From Cinclus cinclus (taxonomy: Eukaryota; Chordata; Aves; Passeriformes; Cinclidae), in assembly GCF_963662255.1 (NCBI RefSeq), contig NC_085048.1:97675729-97739728 (forward strand): a stretch of 64,000 bases of DNA, given 5' to 3'. Made by a program: the position numbers and the translations under genes. Under the pieces are notes generated by a model. The model made no database searches. It worked only from the letters and a program-made list of their open reading frames with translations, and had not been told where the DNA came from. Of this stretch, positions 1-10,902 are shown in pieces. Within the stretch, counting starts at the first letter, position 1. Each line of letters opens with the position of its first letter.

Positions 1-3000
1 CACACATATGTTCACAAGCAGAAGTGCCTGAAATAGCACAATTAGCAAAGCCAGGTTCTTGACACACTCTCAGCTCCTTGTTTCCCTATGAGTAAAAGAG
101 GAAGAGCAGCAGTTCCTCACCTTGAAAAGGTACTGAAAACAGGAAATCTTTTGTGACTGTGGGGTAAATAGATACCATGGTACTGATACCTGTAGCAATA
201 TGGTGAGAATAAAAGCAACTTCTGCTTGCAAGTTAAACCTTTTCTGAGTTCTGTGAGAGACAAGACACTGGGCCAAAAAGGGAGAGGTCTGTGTTTGACA
301 ATTATTTTAGAATCTAATGTTGGGCAGACTTGGGATTACTGGAAGCAGCACAAGGCAGAGTTACAAGCTCTTATCCAAAAATGAACACTATCTAATGACC
401 TGACTAATTGTGTCCCTCTTCCAGAACATTCCTGTTATAACCACAAAGTATTTAGCAGACATTTAACTTTTTTAAATGCTAGTCAGTAGTTGGAATCAGT
501 GAGCAAGTTGGCATTGAGTGGTCAATCAGCCTCTTTACTGGTCACCATGATTCATGGATTATATTAAACAGAGAAACAAGGGAACAGATTACTCATGCTT
601 CATGTGTTACATTAAATCAATTATTAATAGACAGCTGGTTATCTGACTGCCTTTTCTCTGTTATGAACTTGTGGGAATGATGAGCAGCAAAGTAGAAGTT
701 AATAGACTGCCCCAACCACTTTTTTACCAATTACAGTGTTAGCCTGGTGTCAGTGAATGGAAATCACTGCACTTTGCATCTTGCCTCTGCTGTGATTTAC
801 AGCCCATTCCTCGATCAAGACTTTAGGGAGGATGTATTTTGCAGGGGGAGTGGAAATGACAACATATGGCTTCTGTCTCGCATTACATTCATTTGTAACC
901 TGCAGATTTAAGTAATTTTCTTCCTGAAAAGGAGACATCCCCTCCTCCCTCTGCCTTGTTGCAGCCAATGCCACAGAATCTCTCCTTGCCAAAATTTCCA
1001 CCCTTTTATTCCAAAGTCCCTTTCCTTTATTTTACCACTTTAACACTTTCTGTCTGCTAATGCCAGTCTTTCTTTGCACATAAGACTGCCCAATTATTCA
1101 TAATTTCTGGGCCCAGATTCAACGAGTCTGTTTGGAGATGATAGTTGCTCTGCACACATAACTTCCCTTCATATTGGTGGTCCTGAGGCTTGTATCAGGA
1201 TGCCAAGAGCTTATCCTTTTTAATGAATAAATGGCATTCTTATTTACCTTGTTTAAAATGTTAAAAAATTATTCCACATGAAAGTGATTGGATTCCATTT
1301 CTTCCTAGAGCACATGTGCTGGCACTCCCATGGCTTTATCCTGTGAGTGTCATGATCCTTGTTATAATTTAAAGGCAGATGTATTGTGATCAGAAATTTC
1401 ATTCAATAATTCCAATTGTTGAAAATAACCAAGAATTAGCCTTTAATGTTTTCATTTGATTGCATCTTAGTGGTTAAGCAGTGTATCTCTACTTTCTATT
1501 AATTCTAAACTTAAGAAATATTGAAACTTCTCCTTTCATTTGCTGAATTTTCTAGGCCTTCAGTTCTTTCCCCTTTACAGCTGCATGGCCTTGGGAAAAA
1601 ACAAAACAAACCTAAACCTTGCAGGCTGCATGTTTGGTTTAGGAGAGCTTCCATGTTGTCCATGTACTCTGTGCTCTGCAGGTTGTGCTCCTTGCTCTCT
1701 TCTGCTTCAGGTGCTGTGAGCACAGGCACAACTTCTCCTCCACCCTCACCATGAATTTATCCCTTCTAAAGGGGCTCACAAGGTTGCTGAGTTCCTTCTT
1801 TTCTTGCCTGTTTTGTGCTCTTTTGCTAAAAAGATTGGTAGAGAATCTGATCATGTGCTTTTTCTTCTCTCTGCCTTATTCATCAGCCTCTGTGGAGTGA
1901 AATGTATCGCGTTGTCCACAGCTCTGTAACTTTTCCATTGGTCCAGTATGTTCAGATGAATCTGATTTCTGGTGTTTAAACCAAAATTCATCCAAGCAGA
2001 TGGAAAAATTTCTAACTCCCTCAGTTTCTGGGCCTCATAAACTTGGCTTGTCTCTGCAAGTCCTTGCACCTTTTGTATAATTACTTATAACTTTGCAAAG
2101 TCATTCAGAAGTTTTCTAAATGTTGCCCAAATGAAATATCAGGGCTTCACACCCCCTCTTTGGAGCTGTAGATGAGCTAGAAAACTCTGATTTTTTTTTC
2201 TGCTGAATAAAATAATACTAAATATTTGGAGTTAATGTTGGGCTTAGGCAGGCAGAGCAAAGCACCAGCAACTCTGGAAATATATTGCCTTGGAAATATA
2301 GGGAGAAAAGCCAAACCTCATAAACATTTCCTTTCAAGGAAAATCAGTTTTGAAACAATGTAAATAAAGACATTACCAAAAACATGTTTTTCTTCTAGGA
2401 CAGCACCATCCAGAAAGGATTTTTTTTTCTCATTTAGGAAATAAAGAAGTCTATGAAAAACTATCAAAATATATCATAAGCAAAGCAACCTGGAAAAGAA
2501 TAGGAACAAATCAAATTAAAATTTACCATTTTTTTTTTTTTTAGGATTGTAGGAGCTCTCTGTGGGTTTTTGTTTTGTTGGGGTTTTTTGGTTTTTTTTT
2601 TTTTTTTTTTTTTGCTTTGAAGGCCTCATTTTCTGCCAAAAGATCAACAGAAGTTTCAACCTATGCTTTTGTACAGGTTTCCATAAAATAGCAGATGCTA
2701 ATGGTAGCATTTATTCACGAAAACAACTTCAGATTTGAATGAGCCACTAGGAAAAATACAACTTTGCTGCTGCCCCTTGCTAAGAGACAGTCTTCCTGCC
2801 TTTTTCCTGACCCAGCCCACGATAAAGGTATGAGTTGGGACTTGAATCCTGCAAGACCCTGTGGCAGGCTGGATTATTCACTTACTGATAGCTGTGTTGC
2901 AGTAGTGTGACACAAGCTTTAGGTCTGCACCTGCACAGCATTGCTTCTTTCTTGGGATATATCCTCCTATCCTGATCAACCCCTTTCAAAGCATGAGAGC

Positions 3001-3739
3001 CTTTTATCTATTCCCAACTGATTGGGTAAAGAGAGGGCAGTTCTCAGCCCATTCCTTGGTCTCTAACAAATCCTTGCTGCCCCAGTGGCAGGATCCCAGG
3101 GAAGAGAAATTAAAATGAGAGAAAGGGCTGTACTTCTAATGTAGATCATGGGTCATTAAATAACTACCTGGGCTTGCAGGCACACAACACCTGTGGGAAA
3201 GGAAAAGCTACAGACCCAAAGTGATTGTTTATAAGTACGATTTTTCTTCTAAAAAATGCAATTTTGCAGCAGAACCACATGTATTTCTGCTGCACCGGAA
3301 AAAGGCGTTTGAACAAACTGGCAGATTCTAAAGCCCACTAGAAAGTGAAGCTCACTTCTGCTTTCCCAGTTGCCTAGGTGATTAACATGAGACAAACACA
3401 GTTCTTTCTATGGGTAGTGTTAAATCCATAAGACAAAGAGTTTTTTGGCTTTGTGTTGCAACTTGCCAAGGTGTTTCAACAGCCGGATTTCACAAGAGCT
3501 GTGCTGTCCTCCTGTCCCTTTGCTTGTGTGGCATTCCTGCTGTGAAGGTCACCTTGGAGTCACTATCCCAGCACCCTCCAGGCTGTCTTAGGGCCAGGAG
3601 GGGACACTGTCCCTGGATGTGTGACTGTATGTAAGGCTCCCAGAAGTTAAAAATACCAAGCCACAGGCAATTACCTTTAGTGCCATTAGCACCCTTTAAG
3701 CACCAGAGCAGCAAAAGGTGGCTGGCTGTGAAAAAGAGC
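1..3739. other. Intergenic, no gene recognised
   Basis: AT-leaning unique sequence with T-runs near 2.5-2.6 kb. The open frames are all under about 85 residues and show no known motifs. A short GGCCTTGGG motif near 1588 faintly recalls an old SINE but is too small to call. Confidence 0.7.
2567..2613 (+). repeat. T-rich run with GTTTT units
   Basis: A GTTTTTGTTTTGTTGGGG stretch leads into a run of 22 T (2592-2613). Another 14-T run lies at 2529-2542. These are low-complexity sequences; no retroelement body was recognised next to them. Confidence 0.85.
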
Positions 3740-3940
3740 AGATTGCTGGGCTGGAAATCAGAACACCAGGCTTCTGTCTCTCTGGCGTCCCCACCAAACC
3801 ATGCAACTCTGGGCTCCTCAACTCATTTCTAATCCTGCTGCTATTCTTGCTCTGCCATCTCTGTTTGGAGAGCAGATCCTTTGTGACAGGGATGGTTCTC
3901 CCTGGGTGTTTGTACAGCGCACGGCACAATAGGGATGGCT
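3740..3940 (+). mobile_element. Ancient SINE-like relic
   Basis: The left part (about 3747-3782, GGGCTGGAAATCAGAACACC) resembles the tRNA-derived head of old amniote SINEs. The right part (about 3880-3935), with TTTGTACAGCGC and GGCACAATAGGG, resembles a widespread amniote repeat tail. The middle is too diverged to align by eye. The call rests on memory of these motifs. Confidence 0.4.
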
Positions 3941-4912
3941 CCCAAACACAGAGCCTTTGGAGCAGGCTTCTGGTACAGAAATCATCCTGCATGATGGTTC
4001 AGAAAACCCGGTTCTGCTGCACTTTCCTTCTCCTTTCTAAGGATTTCAGGCTGCTTGTAAAGCAGCATCACCAGGAGACATAGGAATGCTGCTGCCCTTC
4101 CATGACGGATCAGGAAAGAGAACTACAAAAATGTGGAATGAGATTCTTCACCTTATATAGCCTTTTTTCTGCCCATCTTTCCCACAGTTCAGTATCACAA
4201 AGAGACAAAACCTTTTTCAAGACAAAAAAATTCCCTGCATGTCTTCAAGGTTTTGCCTCCTGCTTTCTCTCCCACTTCCTGGGCTGCCACATCTGCAGAT
4301 ATGTGTTTCCTTTAACGTCTTCACTTCCTTCCATGATTCTCTGCTCACCTCTGGAATCTCTCCAGGGATTACTGGAGCAAATTTTAGCTGGGGAAAAATG
4401 GTCTCTTCTTTACAGAGGCAACCACTAAACATGTGTGTTATACCTAATCCATGTTGAGGTTATAAACACCTGTATCCACCTAGCCACATTTACCCACAAA
4501 TTAGAATTTATTTTTTTGGTGAGATTTGAACATCCACACATTAATAATATTATGATTTTTTTAAATATTTTTTTTTTAAATTGGGAAGCAAAAGAACATT
4601 ATCACCCTTCATTTAGCCTCTCAGTTCCATGGTGGAGGAGTTAAAACAGCACAGGATCTATTCTAAAGATGGGCAAATAGAGGTGGGAGATTACAGTCCA
4701 ATTTCTCTGGCTACAACAGAAGTCAGAGATGAGGCTAGAGGGATTAAGCTGGTGGTGCTTGGGCTAAAGTAGCCCATCACCTGCTTGCTATCCAAGAAGG
4801 GAAACCATTATCCTTGGGGCCAAAAAGTCTCTATTACACTGAAGAGCAAAATGGAGAGCCACCTTTTCCATGCTGTGCTTTGTCCATGAATTTGAAGCTG
4901 CTTCAAAAAAGG
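3941..4912. other. Intergenic, no gene recognised
   Basis: Unique sequence with T-runs near 4510 and 4570 leading to the AAGG array. Nothing else was recognised. Confidence 0.65.
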
Positions 4913-5538
4913 AGGGAGGGGGGGAAGGAAGGAAGGAAGGAAGGAAGGAAGGAAGGAAGGAAGGAAGGAAGGAAGGAAGGAAGGAAGGAAGGAGGGAAGG
5001 AAGGAAGGAGGGAAGGAAGGAAGGAAGGAAGGAAGGAAGGAAGGAGGGAAGGAAGGAGAGAAGGAGGGAAGGAGAGAAGGAGGGAAGGAAGGAAGGAAGG
5101 AAGGAAGGAAGGAAGGAAGGAAGGAAGGAAGGAAGGAAGGAAGGAAGGAAGGAAGGAAGGAAGGAGGGAAGGAAGGAGGGAAGGAAGGAGGGAAGGAGGG
5201 AAGGAGGGAAGGAAGGAAGGAAGGAAGGAAGGAATGAAGGAAGGAAGGAAGGAAGGAGGGAAGGAAGGAGAGAAGGAGGGAAGGAAGGAGAGAAGGAGGG
5301 AAGGAAGGAAGGAAGGAGGGAAGGAAGGAAGGAGGGAAGGAGGGAAGGAAGGAAGGAAGGAAGGAAGGAAGGAAGGAAGGAAGGAAGGAAGGAAGGAGGG
5401 AAGGAAGGAGAGAAGGAGGGAAGGAAGGAAGGAAGGAAGGAAGGAAGGAAGGAAGGAAGGAAGGAAGGAAGGAAGGAAGGAAGGAAGGAAGGAAGGAAGG
5501 AAGGAAGGAAGAGAGAATGAAAGAAAGAATGAAAGAAA
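4913..5538 (+). repeat. AAGG tetranucleotide array, imperfect, about 620 bases
   Basis: This is an almost pure purine tract on the + strand built from AAGG units, broken at intervals by GGAGGG and GGAGAGAAGGAGGG variants. The variant blocks themselves recur (near 5049, 5265, 5283 and 5402), which indicates higher-order duplication. One unit near 5234 carries a T, and the right edge degenerates to AAAG and GAATG units. Because no unit contains a stop in most frames, open frames of over 200 residues appear on both strands; they are artefacts. Confidence 0.97.
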
Positions 5539-7414
5539 GGTTATTTCAGACATGTTTCCAGGGTTGTTTGTGTTTGATCCTTTCAGCTGAAGCCAAGTGG
5601 AACGAAGCAAAGGCAGCCCTGCTGCGGTGCTCTGTTTCCCTGGCTGGCAGGGACACCTAGTGGGAAGGACAACGTGCGCTGGTGAACGCCGGGGAAAACA
5701 CGCGGTCTTGACTTCCCACCAAGGGCAGTATTTCATTTTCTGAGTCATGGTAGTGCCTAATTGATGCTCATGTTATCCTTCGGAATTAGCACGGAGTCGG
5801 GAGGAGTTTACAGCCAAACCTCCTCCAAGGAGCAGAGTGTAACGTGAGGAGGTGATGTGAGCAGCGTCACCCAAACTGCTGCAAACAGGAACCACTGCCA
5901 GCCTGGCTTTTGTGCAAGTGATTATTTTGAAGCCTGTCACAGTCATAATAACACCTACACGGGCTCTGTGTGAGTGCCATAATTCATCCCTCTCTGCAGT
6001 TATCCCTTTCGTGGGGTGTTGCGTTGGGGCCACTTTTATTCTCTTGCAGACACCTACAAAATGAGATTTACTGCTGCTCTCAGTGGGATTGGGAAAGCCA
6101 GCAGGAAGCTTAAAAGGAAGAGGAAGGCAGTGTGACCATCTGCCTCCCCCCAAACCAGCAGGGCTGTTTGGAGTCAGAGCCAGATCCAAATCCCTCCTGT
6201 GCTGCCTCCTCACTGCTCGCAGCACAGGTCAGGCTTTGCTGGTCCTGTCCCTGAAGCTGTTTACCAGATTGGATCCTTGGTTGCATTCCCTTAACACATG
6301 TTTTTATGGGAAGAGGTTGTTGAGTAATTTCTTTGTTTCCATTGTGGTGCTGTGGACAACTTTTTTCCTGGCCTCTTCCCAAGCACCTGCCGGAGAGGGC
6401 TGGCGTGAGGATGCTACGTTCCAGATCAGTGGCATCCCTAAAATCCTCCAGCCTGTGCCAGAAACAGAGACATTACATGTGAGAGATTTCTTGCAGGGAA
6501 AAAAACCCAAACCCCTTCATAAACACGGTATTTTTTTTTTCTTGTTGTTTTAAATACCTTTTTTTTTTTTTTTTTTTGCTTTAGATACTTTTCCTCTGCA
6601 AACTACAAAATGCAGAGGCTGGGAAGAAGCAGCCTCCTGTCGCACCTCTGGGGACATAGGCCCCAAAAAGATTCTTATACTTAAAAATAGAAGATGAACT
6701 GCATCTTTTTATTCAGAAACAGGTCATCTAAATTGCAAGAAGCAGTTATGCTCTGGACATTTTGAAATCATCTTATTGTGATCTAATTATGTACTAGCAG
6801 TAAAACTGACACAGTTATGGTTATTCAGCACTTCTCCTTTTTTTTTTTTCTCCTTTTACCAGGAATCCTGTCTTAGAATAAATAGGCACTTTCATCATTT
6901 CAGTTCTGTGTGCTGTATTAAGGAGCATCTACATCATCAGCAAATATTTTATTATGCTGACACTGCACACAAAGTGAAATATGAAGGTACAAAGCTTTGT
7001 TTTTTTTTTTTTTCCTCTGGTCTCTCACCATCATTTGAATAGTTTATACCCCACAAGTTGCTTCATTAAAGGAGACTTAATTCTCATTTAATGAAATTAA
7101 TAAATTTGAAGGAAGGGGTAAAAATTACTTCTTTCCAACACAGCTGCACAGTTTTGTAGCAGGACCTGAATATCTGTATTCTAAGTACTGATGATGGGGA
7201 GAGACAGTAGACAATATATCTAATAAGACCTATGGCACTAATAACATGAATTAATACATATAAGCTAGCAAAATGCAGTTTATGCAAAATCGTGATTATC
7301 AGTGTGTATACAAATAGATGAAAAAACTCTCGAAGTATTATTGCCAATGACTCAATGTCAATCTGGAAGGAAATTTCAAGAGAGCATTCCAAGCAGATGT
7401 GCAGAGATCTTCAG
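5539..7414. other. Intergenic, no gene recognised
   Basis: Unique sequence with several T-runs (6529, 6559, 6838 and 7003). The 156-residue open frame at 6083-6553 shows no family features and is not called. Confidence 0.65.
6559..6577 (+). repeat. T homopolymer
   Basis: Nineteen consecutive T residues in intergenic DNA, with no associated element recognised. Confidence 0.85.
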
Positions 7415-7720
7415 AACTGATTTTAGTCAATATTTTTATTAGTAATTTTCAGGATAAATATAGAGTACACTTATAAAATTTGTTCAGTCTGGCAGGCAGG
7501 ATCAGAATGCCTAATGCTAAATGGAAGAGATGGTCCCAGATCAACAAGATGAAGTTCACTAATGACAAGTATGAAGTGCTGCACTACAGAGGGAGATACC
7601 AAATGCATAAATATGAATTGGGAAATAATGAGCTCAGCATCAATATGAGAAAATTATACTGTGTGTATAATGGTTCATAAATTAAATATGACTCAACAAT
7701 ATGATTATGCTGCAAAAATT
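7415..7720 (+). pseudogene. Old CR1-like LINE reverse-transcriptase fragment, frameshifted
   Basis: The frame at 7480-7680 reads KRWSQINKMKFTNDKYEVLHYRG and HKYELGNNEL. This fits the segment just after the reverse-transcriptase core of CR1-clade LINEs, where the usual pattern is MKFN..KC.VLH.G. A neighbouring frame upstream (7430-7470) and one downstream near 7685-7715 (KLNMTQQYDYAAK) add further pieces of the same pattern. The pieces are in different frames with stops between them, so it is an inactivated, ancient copy. The exact LINE family is uncertain. Confidence 0.6.
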
Positions 7721-8698
7721 GATAATCCCACCTGGAGTTCTGTTATTAGAAGTGTTGTACATGGAAGAGGAGAGATTGTGCAGGCATCCTGAAGCTCCTT
7801 AATTGCAATCTGGTCACCCGAGTAGACCATGCTGCCCATCCCCTCCCAGACCTTCCCTCTTCTCCCTCTCCTGGCCCTGTCCTCAGCCAAAGCCATTCTT
7901 TGCTGCCTTCCTCTGTGAAGGATCCTTGACCTCTTCTCTTTGGAAAACTATCCATACTCCTGCTGCCTCATGTTATTTCTCCTCATGAAGATAAGTTACA
8001 GGTGATGCCAGGGGTGGTCTCCATATGAATCCTGTAGGCACATCCCATGTGTATCCCACACAGGCAGCCTGTGCTGCTCAGAGGAAGCTTGCAGGGACTC
8101 TGGTAAGGAGGGCATGTGCTGCTCTTGCAGAGGTGCTGGCTCCTGGCAGCTCTGTTCTGACACACGGGAGCATCACTCAAACCAGGGCAAGGCTGTGGCT
8201 TCCGGGTGCAGCCCCATTCAAATGGGAAACAAAACACTTAAAAGAAACAAAGGAGACTGTCCCCTGAGGACTACCACTGTCCAAGGTAAGAGAAGAACAT
8301 GGAGGGAATTGATTGCATTTCGTTGGATCGTTTTTTAATGCTAGCGAAATTTTTGGAGGTATCTGGTTGTGGGGGTGTTTTCGAACTACTCAGGACTTAG
8401 TGGTAGCCTGAGCCATCGCCATTGCACCGTGCGATGACCAAGGGAGCTGCCCCAGGGCTGTGACACTGTCACAGCCAGCAGCGACAACGTTCCAAGCTCT
8501 TTCCATCGCTTCTGCAGGCAGACCGGGATGGCGGCAGGCTCAGAGAGTGCTGGAAATCATATCTGTGTCAGAAATCATAAACACATCACCCAAAAGCCTG
8601 GAAGGGGGTGCGCGGCTGCTCCCAAAAACTCCCGCTAGATGGCAAACTTTAATTTTCAAATCCTGGAGCTGCCTGGGCTCGTGCCTGGGGCCGGGGCC
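7721..8698. other. Intergenic, no gene recognised
   Basis: Unique sequence between the LINE fragment and the GGGAT array. GC content rises from about 8.0 kb. No exon could be supported. Confidence 0.6.
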
Positions 8699-8916
8699 GG
8701 GGATGGGGAGGGGGATGGGGATGGGATGGGATGGGATGGGATGGGATGGGATGGGATGGGATGGGATGGGATGGGATGGGATGGGATGGGATGGGATGGG
8801 ATGGGATGGGATGGGATGGGATGGGATGGGATGGGATGGGGAGGGGGAGGGGGATGGGGAGGGGGAGGGGGATGGGGATGGGGAGGGGGATGGGGATGGG
8901 GATGGGGATGGGGGTG
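8699..8916 (+). repeat. GGGAT pentanucleotide array with GGGGA/GGGGAT flank
   Basis: About 24 nearly perfect copies of GGGAT span roughly 8720-8840. They are followed to about 8914 by alternating GGGGAG, GGGGGA and GGGGAT units, with a short similar block on the left. The + strand has dozens of regularly spaced GGG runs, so it has very strong G-quadruplex potential. The repeated-motif open frames in several frames are artefacts of the repeat. Confidence 0.96.
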
Positions 8917-10700
8917 GGAGCCAGGTCCCAGCCCTGCACACGCCCAGGTGGCTGCCGGCTTTCCTACTGCCCCACTCCTCAGTACCTGGCTTGCTCAGCT
9001 TTGCCCGAGAGCTTGTGCGCAGTAAAGAGCCAGGAGATGCTTTGCCAGGTGTGTCTCCCTCCAAAGCAGGGAACCAGGGATCTCCTGTGGTTTTCTACTG
9101 TGTGGAGACTCCTGGTGATGCCCTGAGCAGGGCCGCAGGGCTCAGAGGTCCAGGTGGTCGCTCAGTCAGGCTCGGGGCTCTGCAGGACAGGTCTCACCAG
9201 CAGCTGGACACTCTCCAAAGACCTCCTGCCCCTGCTCCTCCAGCTCTGGATTTTCTCCCTGTCTTGGCCCTGGGCTGGCGCTGGGTGTTCTGGAGAACAG
9301 AGGTGTTTTTCAAGGCTCAGGACATTGTATAGGGTGGGAAAAAGCCTTTTCTGCACTTCCCTCCCCGATGGTTATCTCAGAAAGCATTGACAAGGTAAGC
9401 TAAGAAAGCAACTCTACTGAACCCGGTCTTCTCCAGATCTTTATCGATCCCCAAGGAAACGGGCACAAACTGGAAATCAGAGTTCTGCCAGCATTGCAGC
9501 AACCTCGGGTATTGCCACATTGTAAGAGATACATAAAGCACATAAAGTCTTAGCTATATTTTAGGAAAGCTGAAAAATTGTCTAAATCAACATTAATTTT
9601 CTTATGAACTTAATGAAAATATTCATCTTCCCCATCAGCCATGTGTGTTGCCTTATTTTAATCAGTTAATTTATCCCAGTGTGAAGATACTAGGAAACTC
9701 CAACCCAAGAGTGAGGTATGTTCTCCCCTGTATAGAAATAAACTGATCATGTTTCTCATACCACAGGTTTTAGACCAAGAGCTAACCTTATTAACAACAA
9801 TGCTTCTAACATAGAAACTCCCAGATCCTTTGATGTGATAAATCACATTTCCTCCACAAATATATTCACTATTCTGTGTCACACTACCAGGAAAATCATT
9901 TCTTCACCACAGTAGATAGTGTTTTTGTGGCAAAGCACCGTGGTTAAAAACACAGCAACTTCTGTGATCCTGAGGGCTCCATAGGGTTCTACCTGGTTTT
10001 CCTTCCATCTGCCAGTCATGGCAGTCCTTTTACATCTTTTAAAATCTTACTTACTAAGTCATTCAATACCCGTCAGTTGTTCTCTACACACTACAACCCC
10101 TGCAGAATTTTGAAGTGTGCTTTGAAAAATAGGGCTCACTTTTACTGACTCTTTTAAATTGCATGACATGAGTGCCATGTGAGATGTACTCTTCATTATC
10201 TATATTTTGATTCTTTTTCAGTTGTCTGGCCCTACATCCAGTGTCATTAGCTGAAATCAAAAGCAGAGCCATTCCTTCCAACTGATGAAGAGCTGCCTCT
10301 TCACCATGGTATTCAGAGTCTCCATTTTGAAGCCAAAATTTCCCAAAGTGGGGAAGGATCTCCCCTGACCCACAGAGCAGGGTTAATCACCTAATTTCAA
10401 AAGTAATATCCTGAAAAAACAGAGTTCTTTCACCAACAAAAGCAGTATTTTCTGTCTAGAATTTAGATGTTGCAACAATGTGATGAGTTCAAAATACCCT
10501 TGGGCTGGGTCAAGGACTTCTGCCTCCAGGCCTCTTGGTGAATCCCTTCCCTGAGGTATGTGTGTTCAGAAGGTGGCCCCTGCCTCCTATTTGCTTTCTG
10601 TGGGTTTAGGATATGTGGTACTTTATCTTTTTCTTCAAATGGCTGCTCAAATTCATGTTTTCCAGACCATCAGTTACAGGGTCAAACTGAGCCCAGGTAT
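8917..10700. other. Intergenic, no gene recognised
   Basis: Unique sequence between the GGGAT and CCTTCT arrays. The open frame from 8460 to 9332 exists only because it runs through the GGGAT array; its flanks show no recognisable domain. Confidence 0.65.

Positions 10701-10902
<202 letters not shown>

Noticed and set aside
4814..5748. Open frames of 216-281 residues rich in Glu-Gly-Arg-Lys or Leu-Pro-Ser
   Set aside because: They are translations of the AAGG array; the unit lacks stops in most frames and no flanking domain exists.
8460..9332. 290-residue open frame with a GMGWD repeat
   Set aside because: The length comes from the stop-free GGGAT array, with matching open frames on the other strand and no recognisable flanking domain.
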